Below are positions 1-6,863 of a stretch of 10,571 bases of DNA, in pieces. The notes beneath the pieces were generated by a model, which saw only the letters and a program-made list of their open reading frames with translations, had not been told where the DNA came from and did not search any database. The DNA is from Deltaproteobacteria bacterium (GTDB lineage Bacteria > Desulfobacterota > Desulfobacteria > Desulfobacterales > JAFDDL01): NCBI GenBank assembly GCA_019310865.1, contig JAFDDL010000104.1:1-10571 (forward strand). The letters are read 5' to 3'. The first letter of the stretch is position 1. Every line of letters begins with the position of its first letter. Position numbers and translations under genes: made by a program.

Positions 1-530
1 ATCCTGGTGATGGCTTGCCCCGGATTCACAAGAAGCGTGTTGCCATTACGGGCCGGGATATTCTGCCTCTGAAATCCGGCCTGGAAGCCCTGACGAATCG
101 ATCCGAGCTTTCCGCCCTGTGGTTTTCCATCCTGCTCGGTTTACCGGTGGTATTGTTTTTCGGGCTATTGGGGATCCGGAGGTTGATTCGAAAAGATCAG
201 AATCCCGCTGCAGTCATGGCACGAAAATCGGCCGTAGAGTTTAAAACCGCCATGAAGGATGCCGGGTCGGGCGCCTTTTTATCCCATCTGTACCGGGCGC
301 TGGTCTATGCCGTTTACGCCCGGTCGGGGATGTCGGGCGAGTCGCTGACCGATGGGGAGGCCGAGGCGCTGCTGCAAAACCACGGCGTAAATTCGGACAC
401 GTCGGCCCGGGCCGCTCGTCTGTTGAACCACATTCAATCCGCCCAATTCGGCGGCGCTAAGTTTGATCGGCCGGCCAGCAAGGACCTGGCTGCGGAAACC
501 GGCCGGTTGATCAAGGAGCTGAACCGATGA
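1..530 (+). CDS. batD: BatD-like protein, C-terminal part (5' end outside window)
   Basis: The frame is already open at base 3 and runs to TGA at 528-530, giving 175 visible residues with no start in view, so this is the 3' part of a longer gene. It opens with a basic stretch and the motif RDILPLK, which resembles the DIxPIK-type motif that precedes the membrane anchor in BatD proteins. One transmembrane helix follows at about visible residues 38-59, then a helical, charged cytoplasmic tail of roughly 110 residues. BatD proteins are large periplasmic proteins anchored by a C-terminal helix and are encoded with BatA/BatB/BatE in MoxR-VWA-type envelope or stress clusters. The stop overlaps the start of the next gene (ATGA at 527-530), consistent with translational coupling to a batE-like gene, and this supports the call. 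Only the C-terminus is visible, so the family assignment rests on motif, topology and neighbour. Confidence 0.68.
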   Translation, partial: PGDGLPRIHKKRVAITGRDILPLKSGLEALTNRSELSALWFSILLGLPVVLFFGLLGIRRLIRKDQNPAAVMARKSAVEFKTAMKDAGSGAFLSHLYRALVYAVYARSGMSGESLTDGEAEALLQNHGVNSDTSARAARLLNHIQSAQFGGAKFDRPASKDLAAETGRLIKELNR

Positions 531-1156
531 TGTGGCGTAAAAGATTCAGAATTGGGTTGATAGGGGGCGTCATCGGCGCTATCTTCATGGTTGTCTTCGC
601 CCTATCGGCCCAGGCCGAGCTGGTGACCCAGTCCTATCTGGATGGCATCAAGCATTACGAGGCCCAGGACTTTACCGAAGCCATCGACGCCTTTACCCGG
701 GTGGTTGAAAGCGGCGTGTCCAACGGGAAATTGTTTTACAACCTGGCCAACGCCCACTTTAAACACAGCAACCTGGGACCGGCCATCTTGTGGTATGAAC
801 GGGCGCGACGGTTGCTGCCCAACGATCCGGACATTCGATTCAACCTCGATTATGCAAGCAGCCTGGTTCAGGACGAAAAAGAGACCTCCACCGCTCCGCT
901 GGTGCGGATTTTGTTTTTCTGGAAAGACCTGATACCACTGTCTCACTGGTTATTGATAGGGCTTTTCGCCAATGGATTTTTCTGGTTTTTCTGGGCGGCT
1001 TACCGGGTGAAGCGAAAACGCGTACTCAAGCACATCAGCGCAGGCTTGCTGGTGTTGGCCCTCGTGGCGGCCGGAATCGGTTGCGGTTCGCTCCGGATTT
1101 TCATCCGAATCCACGGAATTGTTCCGACTTCATGCCGGATCGCGCGTGATGGTTGA
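527..1156 (+). CDS. batE: BatE-like TPR membrane protein, frame broken before its SH3-like tail
   Basis: The first ATG overlaps the batD stop, and AAGGAG at 513-518 is well placed for it. The uninterrupted frame encodes 209 residues: a signal-like hydrophobic segment (about 8-28, ending AQA-EL), TPR-type helices (about 37-115, with FYNLANAHF and AILWYERARRLLPND), a membrane helix (about 139-160) and a second one (about 170-187). BatE proteins have this order and then normally a C-terminal SH3-like domain beginning VRSGxS. Here the last 23 or so residues (after GIGCG) look unrelated to BatE and end at TGA 1154-1156. The expected SH3-like sequence is present just downstream in the next frame (about 1071-1241). 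The gene is therefore frameshifted, by a real mutation or a sequence error. The TPR part probably serves as a periplasmic or membrane interaction surface. Family call is good; whether a functional protein is made is uncertain. Confidence 0.72.
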   Translation: MMWRKRFRIGLIGGVIGAIFMVVFALSAQAELVTQSYLDGIKHYEAQDFTEAIDAFTRVVESGVSNGKLFYNLANAHFKHSNLGPAILWYERARRLLPNDPDIRFNLDYASSLVQDEKETSTAPLVRILFFWKDLIPLSHWLLIGLFANGFFWFFWAAYRVKRKRVLKHISAGLLVLALVAAGIGCGSLRIFIRIHGIVPTSCRIARDG

Positions 1157-1241
1157 AAAACAGGAAAAAGGGTTTTATAAGATAATTTTTTCAAAAGACA
1201 AAATGGGATGGATTGAAGATTCGAAAGTAGGCATCATCTGA
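1071..1241 (+). pseudogene. batE: Detached SH3-like C-terminal segment of the batE-like gene (frame +1)
   Basis: Read with codons starting at 1071, 1074 and so on, this stretch gives PESVAVRSGFSSESTELF, then LHAGSRVMV, GFYKIIFS and MGWIEDSKVG, ending at TGA 1239-1241. The order VRSGxS ... LHxGxxV ... GxxxI ... GWI is the usual pattern of the SH3-like domain that closes BatE proteins. It lies one base out of phase with the TPR and membrane part upstream. The switch must occur somewhere around 1060-1083. A one-base insertion would explain it. So would a deletion of 3n+2 bases, which fits better with the unusually short distance between the second membrane helix and VRSG. No start codon with a ribosome binding site precedes it, so independent translation is not expected. 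Confidence 0.7.
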
Positions 1242-1296
1242 AACGCTATGCGCCCACAAATCGGGAAATTAGCCAATTAGGTGTGGATACTAACGA

Positions 1297-1439
1297 GTGC
1301 CCATCCAGAATTGGTAGCATACGGTTCAGGGCAAGGCCGCAGCATTTTTTCAACCACAGGCATAGTATGCCTATTCCGAGGATTGAAAAAATGCTCGAAC
1401 GCCGCCCTGGGCTGTAGGATGCCGGTTATGGATGGGCAC
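1297..1439 (+). repeat. 143-nt fold-back element (long imperfect hairpin)
   Basis: The ends are a perfect 10-bp inverted repeat, GTGCCCATCC (1297-1306) and GGATGGGCAC (1430-1439). Pairing continues inward through the whole element. 1297-1332 pairs with 1404-1439 over 36 columns: 27 Watson-Crick, 6 G-T, and 3 purine-purine mismatches. GGC 1335-1337 pairs with GCC 1401-1403. AGCATTTTTTCAA (1341-1353) pairs perfectly with 1383-1395. AGGCA (1358-1362) pairs with TGCCT (1368-1372) around a 5-nt loop. It lies between the broken batE and the ABC ATPase gene, ending 5 nt before that gene's ribosome binding site. It may be a MITE-like non-autonomous element or a structured RNA leader. All six wobble pairs are valid only in a + strand transcript, which favours a role as RNA. 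No coding capacity is apparent. Confidence 0.85.
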
Positions 1440-1454
1440 GGACTAGGAGAGATC

Positions 1455-2396
1455 ATGATTCACGTCGACCAACTAACCAAATATTATGACGATCTATGTG
1501 CGGTGGATCACATCGATCTAACCATCGAGAAGGGGGAAATCCTGGGCCTTTTGGGACCCAACGGCGCCGGGAAAACCACCGCACTCAGAATGCTGACCGG
1601 GTATTTTGGCCCCACCAGCGGAACCATCCGCGTCAAGGACTATTCCATGGACGCACATCCCCTGGAAATCAAGAAACTCATGGGGTACCTGCCCGAGTCC
1701 GCCCCCCTGTATCACGGGATGCTGGTATACGATTATCTGAATTACGTGGCCAAGATTCGCGGACTGAACCCCCTGCAGCGAGAGGATCGAATCCATCGCC
1801 TGGTGGATCTATGTGCGTTGGACCAAATCATGCACCGGAGCATCGGGGAATTATCAAAAGGCCTGAAACAGCGGGTGGGCCTGGCACACGCCATGATGAG
1901 CGATCCGGAAATCCTGGTGCTCGATGAGCCCACATCCGGGCTCGATCCCAACCAGATCGTGGAGATTCGGGATATCATCCGGGAGATCGGTAAACAGAAA
2001 ACGGTGATCCTGTCGACCCATATTCTCAGTGAAGCCGAAGCCACCTGCGATCGGGTCGTGATTATCAACAAGGGCAAGATCGTCGCCGACGGTGCCACCG
2101 AGACATTGAAGCAATCCACTGGTGTGGATGCAATCATATTTGTCACGCTTTTAAATGTCGCGGAAAATGACGCGATCACGGCCCTGGGCGCCATTGATGG
2201 TGTGTCTTCGGCCGAAACGGTAACTGATGCGATGCCCAACGGCCAGATCACGTTCCGGCTCACCTGCCCGGCGGACACCGATTTGCGGGCGGCCGTCTAT
2301 GGAGCCGTCAAGCCCACGGATTGGGTGTTGCTGGAGTTGAGACAGGAAACCAAAACCCTGGAAACCATATTTCGAGAGTTGACCAAGGAGGGGTAA
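1455..2396 (+). CDS. ABC transporter ATP-binding protein, GldA-like
   Basis: Cytoplasmic ATPase subunit of an ABC-2-type transporter, 313 residues. Walker A is GPNGAGKT (34-41), a YLPE segment (78-81) stands where the Q-loop glutamine is usual, the signature is LSKGLKQR (133-140), Walker B is ILVLDEPT (153-160), the D-loop is SGLDP and the switch histidine is H189. The YLPE and LSKGLKQR variants are typical of the GldA/CcmA-like branch. A C-terminal domain of about 100 residues follows the nucleotide-binding domain, as is usual for drug/polysaccharide/Gld-type ATPases. The start at ATG 1455 (MIHVDQLTKYY) is chosen because AGGAGA at 1445-1450 precedes it and family homology begins there. The frame is open back to 1281 but that stretch crosses the fold-back element and looks non-coding. 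The gene is followed after one base by its permease. Confidence 0.93.
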   Translation: MIHVDQLTKYYDDLCAVDHIDLTIEKGEILGLLGPNGAGKTTALRMLTGYFGPTSGTIRVKDYSMDAHPLEIKKLMGYLPESAPLYHGMLVYDYLNYVAKIRGLNPLQREDRIHRLVDLCALDQIMHRSIGELSKGLKQRVGLAHAMMSDPEILVLDEPTSGLDPNQIVEIRDIIREIGKQKTVILSTHILSEAEATCDRVVIINKGKIVADGATETLKQSTGVDAIIFVTLLNVAENDAITALGAIDGVSSAETVTDAMPNGQITFRLTCPADTDLRAAVYGAVKPTDWVLLELRQETKTLETIFRELTKEG

Positions 2397-2397
2397 T

Positions 2398-3102
2398 ATG
2401 CAGCAAGTCCACCATATATTTCAGAAAGAATTCAAAGACTTCTTTTTGAGTCCCATTGCCTACATCGTTATTGCCATATTCTTGTTGATTACCGGTTGGT
2501 TTTTTTTTACCACCTTTTTTCTGTTCAACCAGGCGGAACTGAGGGGATTTTTCTCTCTGTTGCCCATTACGCTGGCTTTTGTGATTCCGGCGGTGACCAT
2601 GCGCCTGTTTTCCGAGGAATTGAATATCGGTTCCTATGAAACATTGCTGACCCTGCCGGTAACGGCCCTGGATATTATCCTCGGCAAGTTTCTGGCAGCC
2701 TCAGCCTTCATGGCCGCCATGCTGCTGCCGACCCTGTCTTACCCCATCTTCATATCCTTTTTAGGAGACCTGGACTGGGGACCGGTCATCGGCGGGTATA
2801 TCGGGGCCATTCTTCTGGGGTCGGCTTACTGTGCCATCGGGCTGTTTGCCTCTTCTGTGACCCGAAACCAGATCATCGCCTTTATCATCGGGCTGCTCAT
2901 CTGTTTCTGTCTAACCATGATCGACCAGATGCTCTTCTTTTTCCCCCAGATGCTCGTCGGCGTGGTCAATCAATTGGGCGCCGGGTTTCATTTTCAGAAC
3001 ATCTCCAGAGGAATTGTCGATTCGCGTGACCTGCTCTATTTCCTGAGTGTCATTTTTATCGGCCTGTTCGCCACCAAACTCGCGATGGAAGAAAAGAAAT
3101 AA
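2398..3102 (+). CDS. ABC-2 type permease, GldF-like
   Basis: Inner-membrane permease partner of the ATPase upstream, 234 residues. About six membrane helices are visible (roughly 18-43, 51-70, 96-120, 128-152, 158-180, 211-228). Between helices 2 and 3 lies the conserved ABC-2 cytoplasmic motif RLFSEELNIGSYETLLTLPV (69-88), the presumed contact with the ATPase and characteristic of GldF-like permeases. AAGGAGGGG at 2385-2393 lies inside the end of the ATPase gene, and only one base separates the stop and start codons. The stop TAA overlaps the ribosome binding site of the next gene. A run of nine T at 2500-2508 encodes part of a Trp-Phe-Phe-Phe stretch; the frame is intact across it. Transported substrate unknown. 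Confidence 0.9.
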   Translation: MQQVHHIFQKEFKDFFLSPIAYIVIAIFLLITGWFFFTTFFLFNQAELRGFFSLLPITLAFVIPAVTMRLFSEELNIGSYETLLTLPVTALDIILGKFLAASAFMAAMLLPTLSYPIFISFLGDLDWGPVIGGYIGAILLGSAYCAIGLFASSVTRNQIIAFIIGLLICFCLTMIDQMLFFFPQMLVGVVNQLGAGFHFQNISRGIVDSRDLLYFLSVIFIGLFATKLAMEEKK

Positions 3103-3115
3103 GGAGACTGCGACC

Positions 3116-5317
3116 GTGAAAAACAGATCCGGAAAATATATCAAGTTTGTTATATACCTGGCTGTCATCGTCCTGCTGAACATCGTGGGCCTCACTCTCT
3201 CTTTCAGGGGGGATCTGACGGAAAACAAGGTCTATTCCATTTCCGAAGTGAGCCGGCAGGTGGTTGCCAGCCTGACCGAACCGTTGACCATCAATGTGTT
3301 TTTCAGTGAAAACCTGCCCGCGCCCCATAACAATACCGAGCGCTACCTGAGAGATCTGCTGGAAGAATATGCCTTGCACGCCAACCGGTTTTTCAATTAC
3401 CGGTTTTACAACGTCAACCCCGAATCAGACGGGCTTACGGCCTCCGGCCCCCAGAATCAGGCCCTGGCCGGCAATTACGGCATCAACCCGGTCCAGATCC
3501 AGCATTTCGATAAAGACGAGGTGAAATTCAAGCGCGCTTACATGGGCCTGGTGATCATTCACGGGGATATCGTCGAGCGCATCCCCACCATTACCAGCAC
3601 CGAAGGCCTGGAATACAAGTTGACCACTGCCATTCAAAAGGTGAACAACAAAATCAGCAGCCTGCTGGCGCTGACGGACAAGATTCGAATCGATCTGTAC
3701 CTGTCCGCCTCCCTTAAAGTGGTGGCGCCGTTCATGGGCCTGGAAGATCTGCCGAAGATTCCGGAAAAGCTTGAAGAGATCGTCGAAAAGCTCAACCAGA
3801 AAAACTACGACCGGCTGGCCTATACCCATATCGATCCGGCCACCGAAGCCGAGCAGACCGCCCTGGCGGAAAAACACCAGATAATGGTTCTGAAATGGCC
3901 CGCCCTGGACAATGGAAAAATTCCGGCCGGAAACGGGGTGATCGGCATCGTGATGTCCCACCAGGACAAGACCATAACCCTTCCCCTGCTGAATGTGTTC
4001 CGGGTGCCCATTATCGGAACCCAATACCAGCTGGCCGGGATTGACGAGCTGGAGCAGATGCTTAATGCACAGGTGGAGTCTCTGGTGGACATCAATGTGA
4101 ATCTCGGGTATCTGGCCGATCACGGGGCGCTGCCGCTTGGTGCGATTATGCCCATGGGCCGGCGGCACCCGGACTCGCTCAAGACCTTTTCCGCCCTGAT
4201 CAACCAGACTTACAGCCCGAAAAATTTCATGCTGACCGAAGAAGGTATTCCCGAAGACGTTAATTGCATCGTACTGGCGCGGCCCACCCAACCGTTTACC
4301 GACTACGAGCTGTTTCAGATCGACCAGGCCTTGATGCGAGGTCAGAACCTGGCCATCTTTCTGGAGCCATTCAAGGAGGTGCGTACCCAGGCGCCCAATC
4401 CCATGGGATTCCAGGCTCCGCGGGTGACTTACGAGTCCATCGACACCGGACTTGAAAAACTCCTGGCCCATTACGGTGTCAACGTGAAAAAATCGATTCT
4501 GATGGATGAAAACTGTTTCAAACAGCAAATGGGCAATCAATTTGGCGGCGGCGAACAATCCGTTTATTTTGCACCTCTCATTAAATCGGAGAACATCAAC
4601 CACGATCTGGCGTTTATGCGCAACATCAAGGGTCTCATTGCCCTGAAAGCCTCACCGCTTTCAATCGATGAAAAAAAGTTGACGGATAACAATCTGACGG
4701 CCACGCGGCTCTTTTCATCCTCGGAAAGATCCTGGGAAATGAAGCCTCCCATTAATCTCGATCTTCGGTTTCTACGGCCGCCGACCGCCGACGAGGAGAT
4801 GGACTCGGAGCCTCTGGCGTATCTGATCGAAGGAGCGTTTCCCAGTTATTTTGCCGGAAAGCCGATACCGGAAAAGGTCGATCCCAACAAAGCGGATCAA
4901 GACGACGCCGACTCGGCGGAAGCGACGGCGGATGCAAAGGAGTCGGTCAACCCCGAACTGGCAAAAATAGCCGGAACCCAAAGACTCATCGAGAAAGGGG
5001 CGCCTGCCCGAATTTTCCTGATCGGCACCGGTGAAATGCTGCGCGATGATTTGATCGACCCGGAAGGAAGGAGTCCCAATGCCCAGTTCGTGATGAATTT
5101 GATGGATATGATGAACGGTCGGGAAGGCATCGCGGTCATGCGCAGCAAGGCCCAGCGGTTCAACCCCCTGGCCGATACCCGTGCATCCACTAAAACCATT
5201 GTCAAAGCCTTTAACATCGTCGGGCTTCCGGTTCTGGTGGTGCTGTTCGGACTGTTTGTCTGGATGCGTCGCCATTCACGCAAACGCGTGATTCAGGCTG
5301 TATTCAAAACCCGCTGA
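3116..5317 (+). CDS. GldG-like ABC transporter auxiliary membrane protein
   Basis: Predicted 733-residue protein anchored at both ends: an N-terminal helix (about 10-28) and a C-terminal helix (about 697-717) followed by a basic tail (RRHSRKR). The large region between should face the periplasm. The conserved opening of the Gld/ABC-auxiliary family is visible: FRGDLTENKVYSIS, then EPLTINVFFS, RYLRDLLEEYA and FYNVNPE, followed by a long alpha/beta domain. A charged, probably disordered segment (about 586-612, rich in D, A, E and K) precedes the last block, which contains ARIFLIGTGEMLRDD and DMMNGREGIAVMRSK. The start is GTG 3116: AAGGAG at 3101-3106 lies 9 nt upstream, and the longer frame from 3047 lies inside the permease gene. 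GldG-type proteins accompany GldA/GldF in ABC complexes; outside gliding bacteria the cargo is not known. Confidence 0.88.
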   Translation: MKNRSGKYIKFVIYLAVIVLLNIVGLTLSFRGDLTENKVYSISEVSRQVVASLTEPLTINVFFSENLPAPHNNTERYLRDLLEEYALHANRFFNYRFYNVNPESDGLTASGPQNQALAGNYGINPVQIQHFDKDEVKFKRAYMGLVIIHGDIVERIPTITSTEGLEYKLTTAIQKVNNKISSLLALTDKIRIDLYLSASLKVVAPFMGLEDLPKIPEKLEEIVEKLNQKNYDRLAYTHIDPATEAEQTALAEKHQIMVLKWPALDNGKIPAGNGVIGIVMSHQDKTITLPLLNVFRVPIIGTQYQLAGIDELEQMLNAQVESLVDINVNLGYLADHGALPLGAIMPMGRRHPDSLKTFSALINQTYSPKNFMLTEEGIPEDVNCIVLARPTQPFTDYELFQIDQALMRGQNLAIFLEPFKEVRTQAPNPMGFQAPRVTYESIDTGLEKLLAHYGVNVKKSILMDENCFKQQMGNQFGGGEQSVYFAPLIKSENINHDLAFMRNIKGLIALKASPLSIDEKKLTDNNLTATRLFSSSERSWEMKPPINLDLRFLRPPTADEEMDSEPLAYLIEGAFPSYFAGKPIPEKVDPNKADQDDADSAEATADAKESVNPELAKIAGTQRLIEKGAPARIFLIGTGEMLRDDLIDPEGRSPNAQFVMNLMDMMNGREGIAVMRSKAQRFNPLADTRASTKTIVKAFNIVGLPVLVVLFGLFVWMRRHSRKRVIQAVFKTR

Positions 5318-5332
5318 AAAGGACGTTGAATT

Positions 5333-6310
5333 ATGAAAAAAGAATATCTCATATTGGCAGTCATCATTGCGGTTCTGGTCGGTTATCTTGCATTTCATGA
5401 TTCCGATCGAACCGGGTATGAGCTTCCGACATTAGCTGCGGTGAGCCCAAAAAAGATCACCCGCCTGGAAATCGTCCAGGGGGACACAACCCTTACCCTG
5501 GATAAGAAAGACGATCAGTGGCGCATCAATGAACCGGGCTATCCCGCAGATGAGACCAACGTCAAGCGGATGCTTACCGTCATTGAGGACCTGACCCTCA
5601 CAACGCTGATATCGGCATCCAAATCATACGCCCGGTATGACCTGACCCCGGTCAAACAGATTTCGATCAAAGCCTGGGTCGGCCAGGATTTGATTCGTGA
5701 TTTTCAAATCGGCAAAATCGCCGATACCTATCAGCACACCTTTGTCAAACTGGCCCAAGATTCCAACGTGTATCATGCCCGGGGAAATTTTCGAAACAAC
5801 TTCGACCAGACCGAGGCGCAGCTTCGGGACAAGACAGTCCTGTCATTTAACAAGGCCGATATTAATGAGATCGTGCTGTCCCGGCAGGACGACACTCTCA
5901 CCCTTCGAAAAGAAACGCTTCCAGTGGAATTAGAAGACGCCGCCAAGGACGATAAAACCGAAGCCAAGTCGCCCGAAACGAAAACCCGCTGGCAGACACC
6001 CGACGGCAGAGTACACAATGATGATGATGTGGACATGCTCCTTTCGAAACTCTACCAGTTAAACTGCGATTCATACCCGACCGACGGGAAAAAGGAAGAT
6101 GTCGAGAACCCGAGTTACACCCTGACCCTCAAGGGGAATCAAACCCACACCCTCTCCCTTTTCAATCCGGGAGAGTCGGAAACCGAATATCCGGCCACAT
6201 CCAGCGCCAACGCGTATCTGTTCAAACTGTCCAAATACAATGCGGATGGCATCACCGGCAAGGTGGATACCCTAATGAGTCCCAAGGAGACGACAACCGA
6301 AAAAATATAA
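5333..6310 (+). CDS. DUF4340 domain-containing membrane-anchored protein
   Basis: 325 residues with an N-terminal membrane anchor (about 5-20) and a mostly hydrophilic periplasmic body. The repeated pattern ITRLEIVQGDTTLTLDKKDDQWRI (given here in parts: ITRLEIVQ at about 43, LTLDKKDDQWRI at about 55) followed by PADETNVKRML is the hallmark of DUF4340, and a second, diverged copy appears at about 180-245 (INEIVLSRQDDTLTLRKE ... WQTPDG ... DDDVDMLLSKL). DUF4340 proteins are typically the last gene of GldA/F/G-like ABC clusters, as here. AAAAGGA at 5317-5323 overlaps the upstream stop and lies 9 nt before ATG 5333, so the gene belongs to the same operon. Biochemical role unknown; most likely a periplasmic component of the ABC complex. 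No terminator hairpin is seen directly after it. Confidence 0.88.
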   Translation: MKKEYLILAVIIAVLVGYLAFHDSDRTGYELPTLAAVSPKKITRLEIVQGDTTLTLDKKDDQWRINEPGYPADETNVKRMLTVIEDLTLTTLISASKSYARYDLTPVKQISIKAWVGQDLIRDFQIGKIADTYQHTFVKLAQDSNVYHARGNFRNNFDQTEAQLRDKTVLSFNKADINEIVLSRQDDTLTLRKETLPVELEDAAKDDKTEAKSPETKTRWQTPDGRVHNDDDVDMLLSKLYQLNCDSYPTDGKKEDVENPSYTLTLKGNQTHTLSLFNPGESETEYPATSSANAYLFKLSKYNADGITGKVDTLMSPKETTTEKI

Positions 6311-6315
6311 ATGTT

Positions 6316-6344
6316 TTGACAATTATTCATTATTGGCCTATTTT
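6316..6344 (+). promoter_or_regulatory. Candidate sigma70 promoter for the cold-shock-domain gene
   Basis: A perfect -35 hexamer TTGACA (6316-6321) is followed after 17 nt by TATTTT (6339-6344), which matches the -10 consensus at four of six positions. Transcription would begin near 6351 and leave a leader of about 142 nt before the cold-shock gene, similar in length to the long regulated leaders of cspA-type genes. The site lies directly behind the DUF4340 stop. Confidence 0.5.
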
Positions 6345-6350
6345 CACAAT

Positions 6351-6492
6351 TTCGAATATGTAGCATGCATACCTGCGGGGATCATCTGGACACAATTCCG
6401 GGATCCGCGCGAGCCCTAAGACACTGCCGATTGGAGCTTTTCCTGGGTTGCCTGCTGAGTTGGTTACACGGTAAAAATTATAGGAGGGGTTT
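6351..6492 (+). promoter_or_regulatory. Long 5' leader of the cold-shock-domain gene, with hairpin
   Basis: The leader predicted from the promoter at 6316-6344 contains a stem formed by GCGGGGATC (6375-6383) and GATCCGCGC (6402-6410), nine columns with one G-G mismatch. An inner GGA/TCC pair (6388-6390 with 6397-6399) lies in the loop. The ribosome binding site AGGAGGGG (6482-6489) ends three bases before the start codon. In other bacteria, long structured leaders of csp genes act as cold-responsive RNA switches; here that is only inferred from length and structure. The E. coli cold-box sequence was not seen. Confidence 0.35.
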
Positions 6493-6699
6493 ATGGCAGA
6501 AGGCTATATAAAGTGGTACAGCGAAAAAAAGGGTTACGGCTTTATCACAACGGAAAAGGATGAGGATTTGTTTGTCCATTCATCGGGTATCAGAGAATTC
6601 GGTCATTTCGGATTTCAGAAAGACGATCGGGTTACCTACGACATAAAAGAAACCCCAAAAGGCAAACAGGCCTGCAACGTGAGGCCGAGAAAAGAGTAG
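6493..6699 (+). CDS. Cold-shock-domain protein (CspA family)
   Basis: A 68-residue single cold-shock domain, the usual size. It starts GYIKWYSEKKGYGFI and shows RNP1 as KGYGFI (13-18) and RNP2 as LFVHSSGI (26-33), the aromatic and basic surface that binds single-stranded RNA or DNA. The tail GKQACNVRP matches the last strand of the fold. Proteins of this family bind nucleic acid in the cytoplasm, often melting mRNA structure in the cold or on growth change. AGGAGGGG (6482-6489) is a very strong ribosome binding site. It is monocistronic, with a candidate promoter upstream (6316-6344) and a strong terminator 33 nt downstream. Confidence 0.96.
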   Translation: MAEGYIKWYSEKKGYGFITTEKDEDLFVHSSGIREFGHFGFQKDDRVTYDIKETPKGKQACNVRPRKE

Positions 6700-6732
6700 C
6701 GCCGGCTTCATTGGCACATATTAGCAGAACCC

Positions 6733-6767
6733 AAAACCGGCCCGCTGAGACCAGCGGGCCGGTTTTT
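6733..6767. terminator. Rho-independent, probably bidirectional terminator
   Basis: AAAACCGGCCCGCT (6733-6746) and AGCGGGCCGGTTTT (6753-6766) form a perfect 14-bp stem around a 6-nt loop, followed by one more T. The outer A/T pairs give a U tract on either strand. It lies 33 nt after the cold-shock gene and 97 nt beyond the end of the PHP gene on the opposite strand, so it can end both converging transcripts. Confidence 0.92.
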
Positions 6768-6863
6768 GACATCTGGGGATTGACCCATTTCCTGGACCAT
6801 CTCAATCCTGAGCGTGTTGTATTCTTCCGGACGATTCATCCAAAATAGGTCGTTTTCATGGTT

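Noticed and set aside
1297..1439. Integron attC site or retron RNA as an explanation of the fold-back
   Set aside because: No GTTRRRY/RYYYAAC core sites, integrase or reverse transcriptase gene are visible in the window.
1281..1454. N-terminal extension of the ABC ATPase frame by 58 codons
   Set aside because: It runs through the fold-back element, has no family similarity or ribosome binding site, and the true start at 1455 is preceded by AGGAGA.
2500..2508. Nine-T run in the permease gene as a frameshift
   Set aside because: The frame continues correctly into further membrane helices, so it simply encodes Trp-Phe-Phe-Phe.
3047..3115. Earlier ATG for the GldG-like gene, inside the permease gene
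   Set aside because: The 23 extra residues lack the family's N-terminal pattern; GTG 3116 has AAGGAG at the right distance and is followed at once by the basic residues and membrane anchor.
3425..4603. Long open frame of 392 codons on the - strand opposite the GldG-like gene
   Set aside because: It is antisense to a clearly coding, family-matched gene; its His/Gln/Gly-rich composition is typical of a shadow of codon bias.
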